From positions 1 through 21,724 of the IMG/VR virus record IMGVR_UViG_3300047556_000004: 21,724 nt of DNA, one strand, 5' to 3'. The notes beneath the pieces are model-generated. The model worked only from the letters and a program-made list of their open reading frames with translations. It was not told the DNA's origin and did not search any database. Position 1 is the first letter of the stretch; the number at the start of each line of letters is the position of its first letter. Made by a program: the position numbers and the translations under genes. Origin of the DNA: a virus. This document shows positions 5,184 to 12,665 of the stretch, piece by piece.

Positions 5184-5753
5184 ATGAAAAAAATTGCATT
5201 TTTGTTAGTTGTTCTAGGCATTATAACAATGTCCTGCCAAAAGGATGAGGTTAAGCCCGACTACCAACCTCACAAAACGTACATCAACGGTGTGGCAGTT
5301 GCCAACCATTCAGCTACCAAGTCACAGGTTCTACGTGATTTGAAGTACATCGTTAAGAATGCCAACGTTATTCTATCCTATAACGATAGCATTAACCCTA
5401 ACAATCAGATAATCGGTTTTCTGTTTGATAACAACAGAGATACGGTTAACCTTAGATTTGTGTACGATGAGTTTGCCATACTTCAAAGCGATGGAAAGAT
5501 TAATAATGCACTTCTAGCCAATAGGGATATGGTTTATGTCGTTAGAACTTATAGAGGTGAGTTTGAGCTTCCTGGTATTGACACCATAGCCTACACCCCT
5601 AATCGTATCTTAAGACGTGCCGAAACGTTGGTAAGAGCAGCTGTTAAGGCGAACGATTGGGCCACATGCTACGCGGTTATGGACACTACATTTAAATTCT
5701 ACCCAATAACAGGCGAACAGTGGCGAGAATTGAAGCGAAAAGGCATAGAGTAG
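5184..5753 (+). CDS. Phage-encoded lipoprotein (probable lysogenic-conversion gene)
   Basis: A 189-residue protein with a lipoprotein signal peptide: MKKIAFLLVVLGIITMSCQK, lipobox T-M-S-C with the lipidated cysteine C18, then QKDE. The acidic residues after the cysteine do not exclude surface export in Bacteroidota, where such signals are charged. The mature part (about 19-189) is a mixed, globular protein without a domain I recognise. The gene is alone on the + strand between the tail and lysis genes, which run the other way. It has its own host-type promoter, no Shine-Dalgarno site and its own terminator, the hallmarks of a 'moron' expressed in the prophage. Likely roles are superinfection exclusion or change of the host surface; an outer-membrane spanin partner is another possibility. 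Function is inference. Confidence 0.8.
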   Translation: MKKIAFLLVVLGIITMSCQKDEVKPDYQPHKTYINGVAVANHSATKSQVLRDLKYIVKNANVILSYNDSINPNNQIIGFLFDNNRDTVNLRFVYDEFAILQSDGKINNALLANRDMVYVVRTYRGEFELPGIDTIAYTPNRILRRAETLVRAAVKANDWATCYAVMDTTFKFYPITGEQWRELKRKGIE

Positions 5754-5771
5754 TATAATATACCACATAAC

Positions 5772-5802
5772 AAAAAAGGCTGCAAAATCGCAGCCTTTTT
5801 TT
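5772..5802. terminator. Bidirectional terminator between lipoprotein and tail-tip genes
   Basis: AAAAAAGGCTGC (5772-5783) pairs with GCAGCCTTTTTT (5790-5801) around a 6-base loop. It serves two convergent genes: the lipoprotein gene ends 18 bases before it on the + strand, and the stop codon of the tail gene lies at its right edge on the - strand. Confidence 0.9.
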
Positions 5803-8800
5803 ATTGGTTGTTACCTGTTATCTCAAACTCAAAGCTTGCGTCCATAGCGGTAGTTCCATTCCCTAAAGAAACATCAACATAGGTGCTATTTTTGGCTGTT
5901 ACCATTGCTACAACAAAGTTGCTTCCGCTTTTTGTTTTAGCACTTGCAACAGCACCTTTAGGAGCAAACCCAAAGTTATGGTAGATACGGTAAATGCCAG
6001 TTCCGACTTTTGACACCGTAGCAGATGAGCTAGTTATGCCCCATATAGAGCCAAACGAAGGAGTAGCACTTGCCAAAACATCCCCAGAAAGAAGCACACC
6101 AGGCTTATTCCAAACTCCGCTACTAGATACCTTCTCAACAGACTTGTAAACACCACCTTCCATTCCAAAGAACGAGTAGTTGGTAGCGTTTCCAATTACC
6201 CCTACGCCATTCTTTCCGAACTCTGTACGTTGAGTTGAACCATCAAAAAAGACGGTGGTAGTAGATGCACCTACGGACGAATCTAGCGAAGTAGAGACCC
6301 AATTTTGGTGAGTGTAAACTAGCTTGATCTTGTAGGTTCCTGCTGCTACTGTTACCTGCTTGTTTAAGTTTACGGTAGTTACTTCCGTATTTCCTATACA
6401 CCTTGCAGTAGCAGAGCCTAGAAAAATATCCGAAACGTTATTGTTTAGGTAAACATCCACCCTCGCCATCCCTTGTGATGTACCTGGTTGTTCTGCATAG
6501 GCTTGAACAATTAGCTGACAGGTAAATGTAAGCAACGAGTTATTGTTGTTTACCACAATTTGATTAGGCAGTAGCCTTGTTACCGTACTAGTAGTGCTGT
6601 TGCTATATGAATCTGCAGCATTGCTAACGCTCGTATTCTGTGTTGAGTTGGCAATGGCACTAAGCGTAGTAATATCGTTCCTAGTCATTACTACCCTGTT
6701 AACTCCGTTGGCATCCTTAATGCAAATCGAACCATCGGTATTAATCCAGAAGTCGCCAAATTTCGCCTCACCGTTAAACCACTCGATGATAGTAGCTAGC
6801 TTGGATATTGCTTGTGCATAAGTGCCACCAGTCCAACGGCTAGGAAGAGGGTTTCCATTACCATCAACAGGAATACCGCTCATACCAGCAATACCACCCT
6901 CACCGAGCTGCACGATCTGTGTTTCTACCACACCTCCGCTTATAACCGTTCTACCCTCCGTTCTCGCTTTCGCAAAGGTAGCATCGGCTTGAGCTGCTGC
7001 TATGGCTGCTGCGGTAACTTCTGGCGCAACCGTAAAATCAGTTGCCCTATTGCCCTTTTCAAGCTGAAAATTGGTAAAGCTAAAAGCCGAATTTTGAGGC
7101 CCATAAAAGTATAGCATTACCACCCCAGATACGTTACATGTGAACGTAGTACCATTAGGTGATACTATCGGCACCTCCTGCACGTTAACATAACCAGAGT
7201 TACGTAGTGTAAGCGTTGTTGGTGTTGCTCCGCTTATCTGCTTCCAGCTTAAAGTGTACTGCTGCCCTACAATAAGCTCCATAGTCAGCTGATGCCACGG
7301 CCCTAAGTTGTAACCTCCATAAACATCCGTAGTGCCACTGTATGTGGTTGCCCCATTACTTATAAGGTTTCTACCTCCTACCTGTACAGCATCTACCTTT
7401 ACCCCAGCCAACCGATCTAGCTCCTGTTGAATAGCCTTATTTGCATTAGACAGGGCAGTTTGATAGCTTTTGTACGCGGACGAATACGTAGCAAATTTGG
7501 CATCTACATCAGCCTTTTCGGCTGGCGTTGTTTGACCATCCGCAATAGCTGTGTTGATGCTATTCTGTAGGTTAGTTTTAGCATCTATTAGCGTTATCTT
7601 AGCGTTAAGCAAATCGGTTTTAGCCGAACCAGTTAGATAGCTATTAGCATACACTACGTTGTAGTCGTTAATGGCTCTGTCGTAGTCAATGTTTATCTGC
7701 TTATTGAGCGTATCAATAGCAGCAGCTTCGGCTTGGCTAACTACACCATCCTTGAATGCTCCATCAACGTAGGTATTGAGTGAACTAACTGAGCTGTTAG
7801 CTGTGTTGGCAGAGCTTTGAGCATTCAAACCAGCTTGCTTTGCATCGGCAATAGAAAGGTTGATATCTACTTGTGAAAGCCTAAAGGTACTTGCCTTGTT
7901 TCCTTCCTCAAGCATTACCATGTCTAGCCACAAAACACCAGTAGGAACTCCAAACATAACAAAGTTTCGGGCATCGCCTATGGTATAGGTAAATACAAAC
8001 CTAGTCCAAGCGTCAGCCTGTAGCGTATAGTGTTTCTCGGCATTCCATCCCCAATTACTTCTAACGCTGGCTATTGTAAGATCGCATACCTGATCGGCCT
8101 TTGCGTAGCCAGATATCGTGAATGTTTCCCCAACCGTTCTATCTTGGGTAAATACCGTGACATAGTTGGAGCTACCATTAATGTTGGTACCTTTTAGACA
8201 AGCAGAACCTTCATAGTATGTTGATGTGTCACGAGCAATTGAACCAGTATTTGTATATCCGAAATTGTAAAGCCGACCACCATCCTCAAAGTTGCCATTT
8301 TCGAGAAGGTTAACACCTCCAATTTGCAGGTTATTAACAGCCGTATCGTCGGTGTATTTGGTTGCTTTTTCCCAATGAGCAATATTAAAAGCAGCTCCTG
8401 CAAGCTTTTGCGTTTTACACTTAAGCAAATCGTTAACATAGCTACCATAAGTAGCATTAGCCCATAAGTCTCCCACATCGTACGCTTCCAAATCTGTCGG
8501 CTGTGATACGAATACACGTCTTTTACCGTCTGCTGTATCTTGAGCCTTAGCTGCATCAGCAAGAGCTTTAGTTACATCGGTATCGGATATTCTAGTCCAT
8601 GAGTAGGTAGTATTTACCTTTTGGAATCTATAAGAATATCCTTTTGAGGTCCAATAGAACAAATCGCCTAAATGGATATCCCTAACAGCCTCTGAAACCC
8701 AATTCGATGCAGGAACGTTGGATAGGTTAGGCTCATAGTCGAAAAACCATGAGGTAATGTTACCATCAATCTGACTTTGCAACCCTGCAATTGTGGTTGG

Positions 8801-11011
8801 AAGTACGCTGTTGATGTAGTTGTTTGCTTCATTAGCAGCTGCTTGCGCTGCTGCTGCTGCCGAACTTGCGCTACTAGCCGTAGATTGTGCCGAATCAGCT
8901 GCTGTTTTAGCCTCTGTTACCTTTGTTTGTACGTTTTCGCCATTCGCAAAGGTGAAGGTACCGTAGAAGGTACGAGTGTCTAAGTTTAAAACTATTTCCC
9001 CTTGCGTATTGGTGAAGGTTCCTGTTTTGATGCTGTCACCAGTAATGAGCGTATAGCCCTTAGTAGTAGTGAATATTCTAGCACCATCAATAACTGACGA
9101 AAGAATACCAACAGGGAACATGTAGTACCCTGCCACATCCTCTACACCTACCTTAGTAGCCGATAGGATGTAGGTAGCCGTAGCAGCCGACTTGCTAGCC
9201 TTAATGTATAGCGTGTATGGGCTTGTAGGCGTTAGCCCTGTTGCGTTAAATGCTGAAATAGTCCAAGTGCCATGGTTGTTAACAGGATAGTAGTTGTGAG
9301 CTACCACGCTCTCGCTAACGGTGAATGCATTGGCATCACCGTTAACGTTGCCTGTCATTACCGCTCCGCTAAGCTCCAATTGCGCTGCTGGGTCGTTACC
9401 TATGAGTGCTGCTTCTGCCTTAACGGTTTCGATCATGGTTACAATCTCGGAAGTAGCCTTGTAGTTGCGCCTAGCTTTTGCAGGGTCGGCTATCTTGTTC
9501 ATCCGTACCACGTTGTTAATCGCCTTAACGTCCGTAATGGTACGAATGATGGTGCTAACCTCCACGGGTATCTCGGAAACAGTTAGCGAGTAGATATACT
9601 CGTCTAGCAGGTTTCTGGTGAACCCTGTAATTAGTATCGACTTATCTACATCAAGATCGGTGTCCTTAATTGGCACCAAGTCACCAACCCAAAATATATT
9701 GCCTTGTACATCGTTGGTAAAACGCTTCAAGAACATCCTGTCAATGCTAAGCGAGTACTGAATTTGAGGCTTGGAATACTTGGTTAAGTACTCCTGCCCC
9801 TTAGTGCTTACCTCGCTTTCTGCTGCATCTATGTAGGTTTGTGGCTGGTATATGTCGATTAGTACGTACTTGTCACCCACAGCCAGCTGAAAGGCTAGCA
9901 AAGTTTCGGAAGGAAACGAGTAGCCGTTTGAATCGGTCTGCTTAATGATGGTAAACGTCTTGGCAGCATGGTCGTAATTGCTGATCTCGAACTCGTAACC
10001 TGCGAGCTTACCAGTGTTGAAATGCACCTTTGCTGGTTGACCAGGTAGTAGGTACTTGGTTTCACCATTGGTGTCTCGCTCGTTCAAGTCGAACGGCATG
10101 GCTGCATCAATGAACTGATACACGTTCGAGCCAACCGAGCTAACCTGTCCTACTCGGTGAGGGTAAACATCCTCGAATACCTTGGTGCTTTCCCATACAC
10201 CATATTTAGCAATGGAAGCAGCATCTTCAAGGTAGCTTACTGATTTCGCCTTAGTGGGTAAGCAAATCCTATCGGCTCGATACTTAGACGTGTTGATGTT
10301 TTTTGAACCTCCATACACGAATAATCGATTGATGATGTTATTGCTGCTCACCTTTTCGCGCGAAAGCTCGTAAAGCCCCTTACCCATACCATACTCGAAG
10401 GTATGTCCGTACACCGAACCAGAAGCCCCTACGTTAATGGTTCTGTTTCCATTGGAATCAATCGCTATCCTAAAGTCGGTGTCGTAGTTATCTGCAGAGC
10501 ATAGCGATTGCAGCACCGATAGGCAGGTATCAGAATCGCTAAATGTTAGCGTTTTTGTCTCGGTATTTTGGGGATATGTGCCAATAGCCCACCTATTCGG
10601 GAATATGCGGTTAGCGTTGGCAATTAGCACGTCCAAAAAGGTCTTAATGTCGCCTGTTAACGACATTCCGCTCAAGTCCTGTATGATGTTACCAGTCGTG
10701 TCGAGATTTACGTTATACTGACAGCGTAGGAGGTCATACTGAACCCCCTCGAACTGCATATCATACGAGAATCTATTCTCGGATAGCTTTCGCTCCTTTG
10801 CTGGTAGGTTCAGCGTGTAGTCACGCCCAAAAACAGTAATCTTATCGCCAACAAAAAGGCTAAGCTTGTTGGCCGATTCTACCGAAATGTCAACCGTATC
10901 TACACCAAGCTTTTCAACTCGCTGCTCGGCTCTGGTAATCCTGCTTACATTTTCCTTAGATTGCAGCTTCAACCTGCTGCCATCCAAATGAGTTACTATA
11001 ATTTGTTCCAT
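5801..11011 (-). CDS. Large tail-tip/fibre protein with carbohydrate-binding-like modules
   Basis: A 1736-residue protein directly after the Dit gene (16-base overlap), the place of the tail-associated (Tal) or receptor-binding protein. Residues about 1-490 are beta-rich and resemble the gp27/Tal hub that closes the tail tube (FGRDYTLNLPAKERKLSENR near the start, VGDLVPIKD near 450). About 690-750 is an alanine-rich coiled coil. About 752-895 holds a module with SWFFDYEP and GDLFYWTSKGYSYRF, seen in fibres of other phages. Two modules begin with G-G-x-N-L-(L/I)-x-N-G: about 895-1050 and 1208-1330; both end with a hydrophobic 'xLExGNxAxxF' strand and look like carbohydrate-binding jelly rolls. 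A helical spacer (1080-1205) separates them. The end (1335-1736) is beta-rich with no lysin motif recognised. It probably reads host surface glycans. Confidence 0.85.
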   Translation of the reverse strand: MEQIIVTHLDGSRLKLQSKENVSRITRAEQRVEKLGVDTVDISVESANKLSLFVGDKITVFGRDYTLNLPAKERKLSENRFSYDMQFEGVQYDLLRCQYNVNLDTTGNIIQDLSGMSLTGDIKTFLDVLIANANRIFPNRWAIGTYPQNTETKTLTFSDSDTCLSVLQSLCSADNYDTDFRIAIDSNGNRTINVGASGSVYGHTFEYGMGKGLYELSREKVSSNNIINRLFVYGGSKNINTSKYRADRICLPTKAKSVSYLEDAASIAKYGVWESTKVFEDVYPHRVGQVSSVGSNVYQFIDAAMPFDLNERDTNGETKYLLPGQPAKVHFNTGKLAGYEFEISNYDHAAKTFTIIKQTDSNGYSFPSETLLAFQLAVGDKYVLIDIYQPQTYIDAAESEVSTKGQEYLTKYSKPQIQYSLSIDRMFLKRFTNDVQGNIFWVGDLVPIKDTDLDVDKSILITGFTRNLLDEYIYSLTVSEIPVEVSTIIRTITDVKAINNVVRMNKIADPAKARRNYKATSEIVTMIETVKAEAALIGNDPAAQLELSGAVMTGNVNGDANAFTVSESVVAHNYYPVNNHGTWTISAFNATGLTPTSPYTLYIKASKSAATATYILSATKVGVEDVAGYYMFPVGILSSVIDGARIFTTTKGYTLITGDSIKTGTFTNTQGEIVLNLDTRTFYGTFTFANGENVQTKVTEAKTAADSAQSTASSASSAAAAAQAAANEANNYINSVLPTTIAGLQSQIDGNITSWFFDYEPNLSNVPASNWVSEAVRDIHLGDLFYWTSKGYSYRFQKVNTTYSWTRISDTDVTKALADAAKAQDTADGKRRVFVSQPTDLEAYDVGDLWANATYGSYVNDLLKCKTQKLAGAAFNIAHWEKATKYTDDTAVNNLQIGGVNLLENGNFEDGGRLYNFGYTNTGSIARDTSTYYEGSACLKGTNINGSSNYVTVFTQDRTVGETFTISGYAKADQVCDLTIASVRSNWGWNAEKHYTLQADAWTRFVFTYTIGDARNFVMFGVPTGVLWLDMVMLEEGNKASTFRLSQVDINLSIADAKQAGLNAQSSANTANSSVSSLNTYVDGAFKDGVVSQAEAAAIDTLNKQINIDYDRAINDYNVVYANSYLTGSAKTDLLNAKITLIDAKTNLQNSINTAIADGQTTPAEKADVDAKFATYSSAYKSYQTALSNANKAIQQELDRLAGVKVDAVQVGGRNLISNGATTYSGTTDVYGGYNLGPWHQLTMELIVGQQYTLSWKQISGATPTTLTLRNSGYVNVQEVPIVSPNGTTFTCNVSGVVMLYFYGPQNSAFSFTNFQLEKGNRATDFTVAPEVTAAAIAAAQADATFAKARTEGRTVISGGVVETQIVQLGEGGIAGMSGIPVDGNGNPLPSRWTGGTYAQAISKLATIIEWFNGEAKFGDFWINTDGSICIKDANGVNRVVMTRNDITTLSAIANSTQNTSVSNAADSYSNSTTSTVTRLLPNQIVVNNNNSLLTFTCQLIVQAYAEQPGTSQGMARVDVYLNNNVSDIFLGSATARCIGNTEVTTVNLNKQVTVAAGTYKIKLVYTHQNWVSTSLDSSVGASTTTVFFDGSTQRTEFGKNGVGVIGNATNYSFFGMEGGVYKSVEKVSSSGVWNKPGVLLSGDVLASATPSFGSIWGITSSSATVSKVGTGIYRIYHNFGFAPKGAVASAKTKSGSNFVVAMVTAKNSTYVDVSLGNGTTAMDASFEFEITGNNQ

Positions 11012-12108
11012 ACGATAGCTCCTGTTGTAGTTAACGATACGATCTCGTCAATGCATCCACTCACCACTATGTAGAAAGTGCCATTCGTAGCGTAGTTGTG
11101 TGTTATGGTTTGACTACCCAGCACATCGTAGGTATGAGTTCCATCACCCCAATAGATGTTGAGCAGCTTAGGCGTGTTAACCGTAATGCTTACGGTCTTA
11201 TCGGCATCGCCTGTTCGTGTGTACTTAATCACTTTTTTGATTGGTTCCGGCTCTCTTAATTTTAGCTCGAATTCGGCTACCATCTTGCTATTATTCCACA
11301 CCTTCTTAGGGTCGATGTCGTCAACTAGGTAAACTTCGAAAGGAAGCGGTGCAATGTCCTCGGGTGCTGGTGTCCATGGTGTAGCCGTTGAACCATATTC
11401 AAGCTTGAATGCATCAAGGAATATGACATCACTGCTAGTGTAAGTTTCTGCTAATGCTATAACTACCTTATCGTAGTCACCAATTATTGGATGATATTCT
11501 ATTCTATTCCACACCCCAGGTGATAAAGTAACAAGCTTTGGGTTTGCATCGTTCCATGTACCAGTAGGATTTTGATATACCGATATAGTTTTTTGAGAAT
11601 CAGAATAGACGTAAAATGATAGGGTGCTAGTCTTATCAATAACCCTATTTAGTACTAGCACGTTAGCAGGGCTAAAGTTAGTAGCCTTTGCTGAACGATT
11701 ACCTATATAAGCCTTTTCCTGCGAATTGACAAGAGATAGGCTATTTGTTCCTGCTATAAGCTCTAGCCTATTTTCGAAGCTAGAATCTATCAGTAAGTTT
11801 CGACCTGCATCCTCAACGCTCATAGACACCTCTAAACGCTTGCTGTTTGGGGTGTCAAATAGGGCCGTAAAAGCGTTAAACTTCTGTATGAAGTCGCCAT
11901 AGTTGTTAGCTTCCAAAAAGCAGCTTAAAACAATATCCCTAGCCTCGAAGTAACGCTTCGAAAGGTCAACCGCTAAGCCGTTTTGTGTCTCCCAATTCTG
12001 GGAAATGGGGTTTTTAGGCTTTGGCTTGGAGGTTATACCCTTGCTGCTTGCAACCCTAACTCCGAATTTCTTAAAATCGTTGCCATCGAGCTTATATATC
12101 ACATCCAT
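10996..12108 (-). CDS. Distal tail protein (Dit) with inserted binding module and PKD-like end
   Basis: A 370-residue protein. Residues 1-98 look like a Dit N-terminal belt domain of Bacteroidetes phages (MDVIYKLDGNDFKKFGVRVA, then FEARDIVLSCFLEANNYGDFI). At 101-252 the domain is interrupted by a module starting A-G-R-N-L-L-I-D-S-S-F-E and ending KLEYGSTATPWTPAPED, the same type as the two modules in the next gene; the Dit part resumes at about 253 (LPFEVYLVDDIDPKKVW). Residues 291-370 contain WGDG and HNYATNGTFYIVVSG, the signature of a PKD-like domain. Dit forms the hexameric ring joining tail tube and tip; extra binding modules make it an 'evolved Dit' as described in phages of lactic acid bacteria. 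The gene starts one base after the stop of its upstream neighbour. Confidence 0.82.
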   Translation of the reverse strand: MDVIYKLDGNDFKKFGVRVASSKGITSKPKPKNPISQNWETQNGLAVDLSKRYFEARDIVLSCFLEANNYGDFIQKFNAFTALFDTPNSKRLEVSMSVEDAGRNLLIDSSFENRLELIAGTNSLSLVNSQEKAYIGNRSAKATNFSPANVLVLNRVIDKTSTLSFYVYSDSQKTISVYQNPTGTWNDANPKLVTLSPGVWNRIEYHPIIGDYDKVVIALAETYTSSDVIFLDAFKLEYGSTATPWTPAPEDIAPLPFEVYLVDDIDPKKVWNNSKMVAEFELKLREPEPIKKVIKYTRTGDADKTVSITVNTPKLLNIYWGDGTHTYDVLGSQTITHNYATNGTFYIVVSGCIDEIVSLTTTGAIVWNKL

Positions 12109-12109
12109 G

Positions 12110-12625
12110 TTAGTAGGTTTTTTTGTTCTTTTCGATCTCCTTAACTACCGCATTGCCGTACTTCCTAGCGAATACTTCCGCACCGATGTACCTATTCACA
12201 CATACCTTAGAGCTATCCGTTGCCGTTACTCGAAGCTTGGCATTGTCGAAAATATCCACCATCACAAAGGCGTTATCCTTTACAACTAGCACTATTTCAG
12301 AATCATGCTTAATGAATAGCTGTGAGGTTTCATAACCGCTAACCTCAATAGCTCCCTTGCACTTACCCAGCGCAACCAGCTTTTTAGGGTTTTTCGCTAG
12401 TATCTCGTTATCTAGGTAGATGTGGTGCTTCTCCATCACGCCTACGAAGTGCTTGCGTATGTAGTCAAGTGAGGGGTACTCGTTTGACAGGCAGAAGTCA
12501 ATACCCTTGAGGTATAGACCGATAAGTTCCTCCTTATCGGTCATATCTTCCATTTGGTAGTACCACTCTTGACAAATGCCCTTTTTATCCGCTTGCTTAG
12601 CAAGCTCCTTTCCTAGTTTTGCCAT
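12110..12625 (-). CDS. Tail-region protein of unknown function with repeated beta strands
   Basis: A 171-residue protein from the ATG at 12625; a GTG 21 bases further upstream would add seven residues but lies inside the palindrome and is less likely. Residues 1-70 are helical (MAKLGKELAKQADKKGICQE, CLSNEYPSLDYIRKHF). Residues about 75-160 are a series of short beta strands with a regular pattern (NPKKLVALGKCKGAIEVSG, then SQLFIKHDSEIVLVVKDNAF, VMVDIFDNAKLRVTATDSSK), suggesting a small right-handed beta helix or similar repeat fold. I recall similar proteins in Bacteroides phages between tape measure and Dit, with no known role. Unlike its neighbours it is preceded by a regulatory-looking palindrome and a 40-base gap, so it may be transcribed or controlled separately. 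Confidence 0.7.
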   Translation of the reverse strand: MAKLGKELAKQADKKGICQEWYYQMEDMTDKEELIGLYLKGIDFCLSNEYPSLDYIRKHFVGVMEKHHIYLDNEILAKNPKKLVALGKCKGAIEVSGYETSQLFIKHDSEIVLVVKDNAFVMVDIFDNAKLRVTATDSSKVCVNRYIGAEVFARKYGNAVVKEIEKNKKTY

Positions 12626-12638
12626 AGCTTTTAGAATG

Positions 12639-12655
12639 TGTATCACTGTGATACA
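12639..12655. promoter_or_regulatory. 17-bp palindrome TGTATCA-N3-TGATACA, copy 2 (operator candidate)
   Basis: Here the centre CTG makes the repeat almost complete: TGTATCAC, one base, GTGATACA. It lies 14 bases before the ATG at 12625 and 11 bases after the end of the tape measure gene, in the only real gap inside the tail operon. Its arms are identical to those of the site at 4969-4985. Confidence 0.65.
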
Positions 12656-12665
12656 ATATTAAGCA

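Noticed and set aside
8194-8562. A 122-codon - strand frame inside the tail-tip gene
   Set aside because: It overlaps a conserved part of the tail-tip protein in another frame and has an unnatural composition rich in Met, Leu and Gln.
5801-11011. A diversity-generating retroelement or invertible segment in the tail-tip gene
   Set aside because: I saw no reverse transcriptase gene, no template/variable repeat pair and no flanking inverted repeats or invertase in the window.
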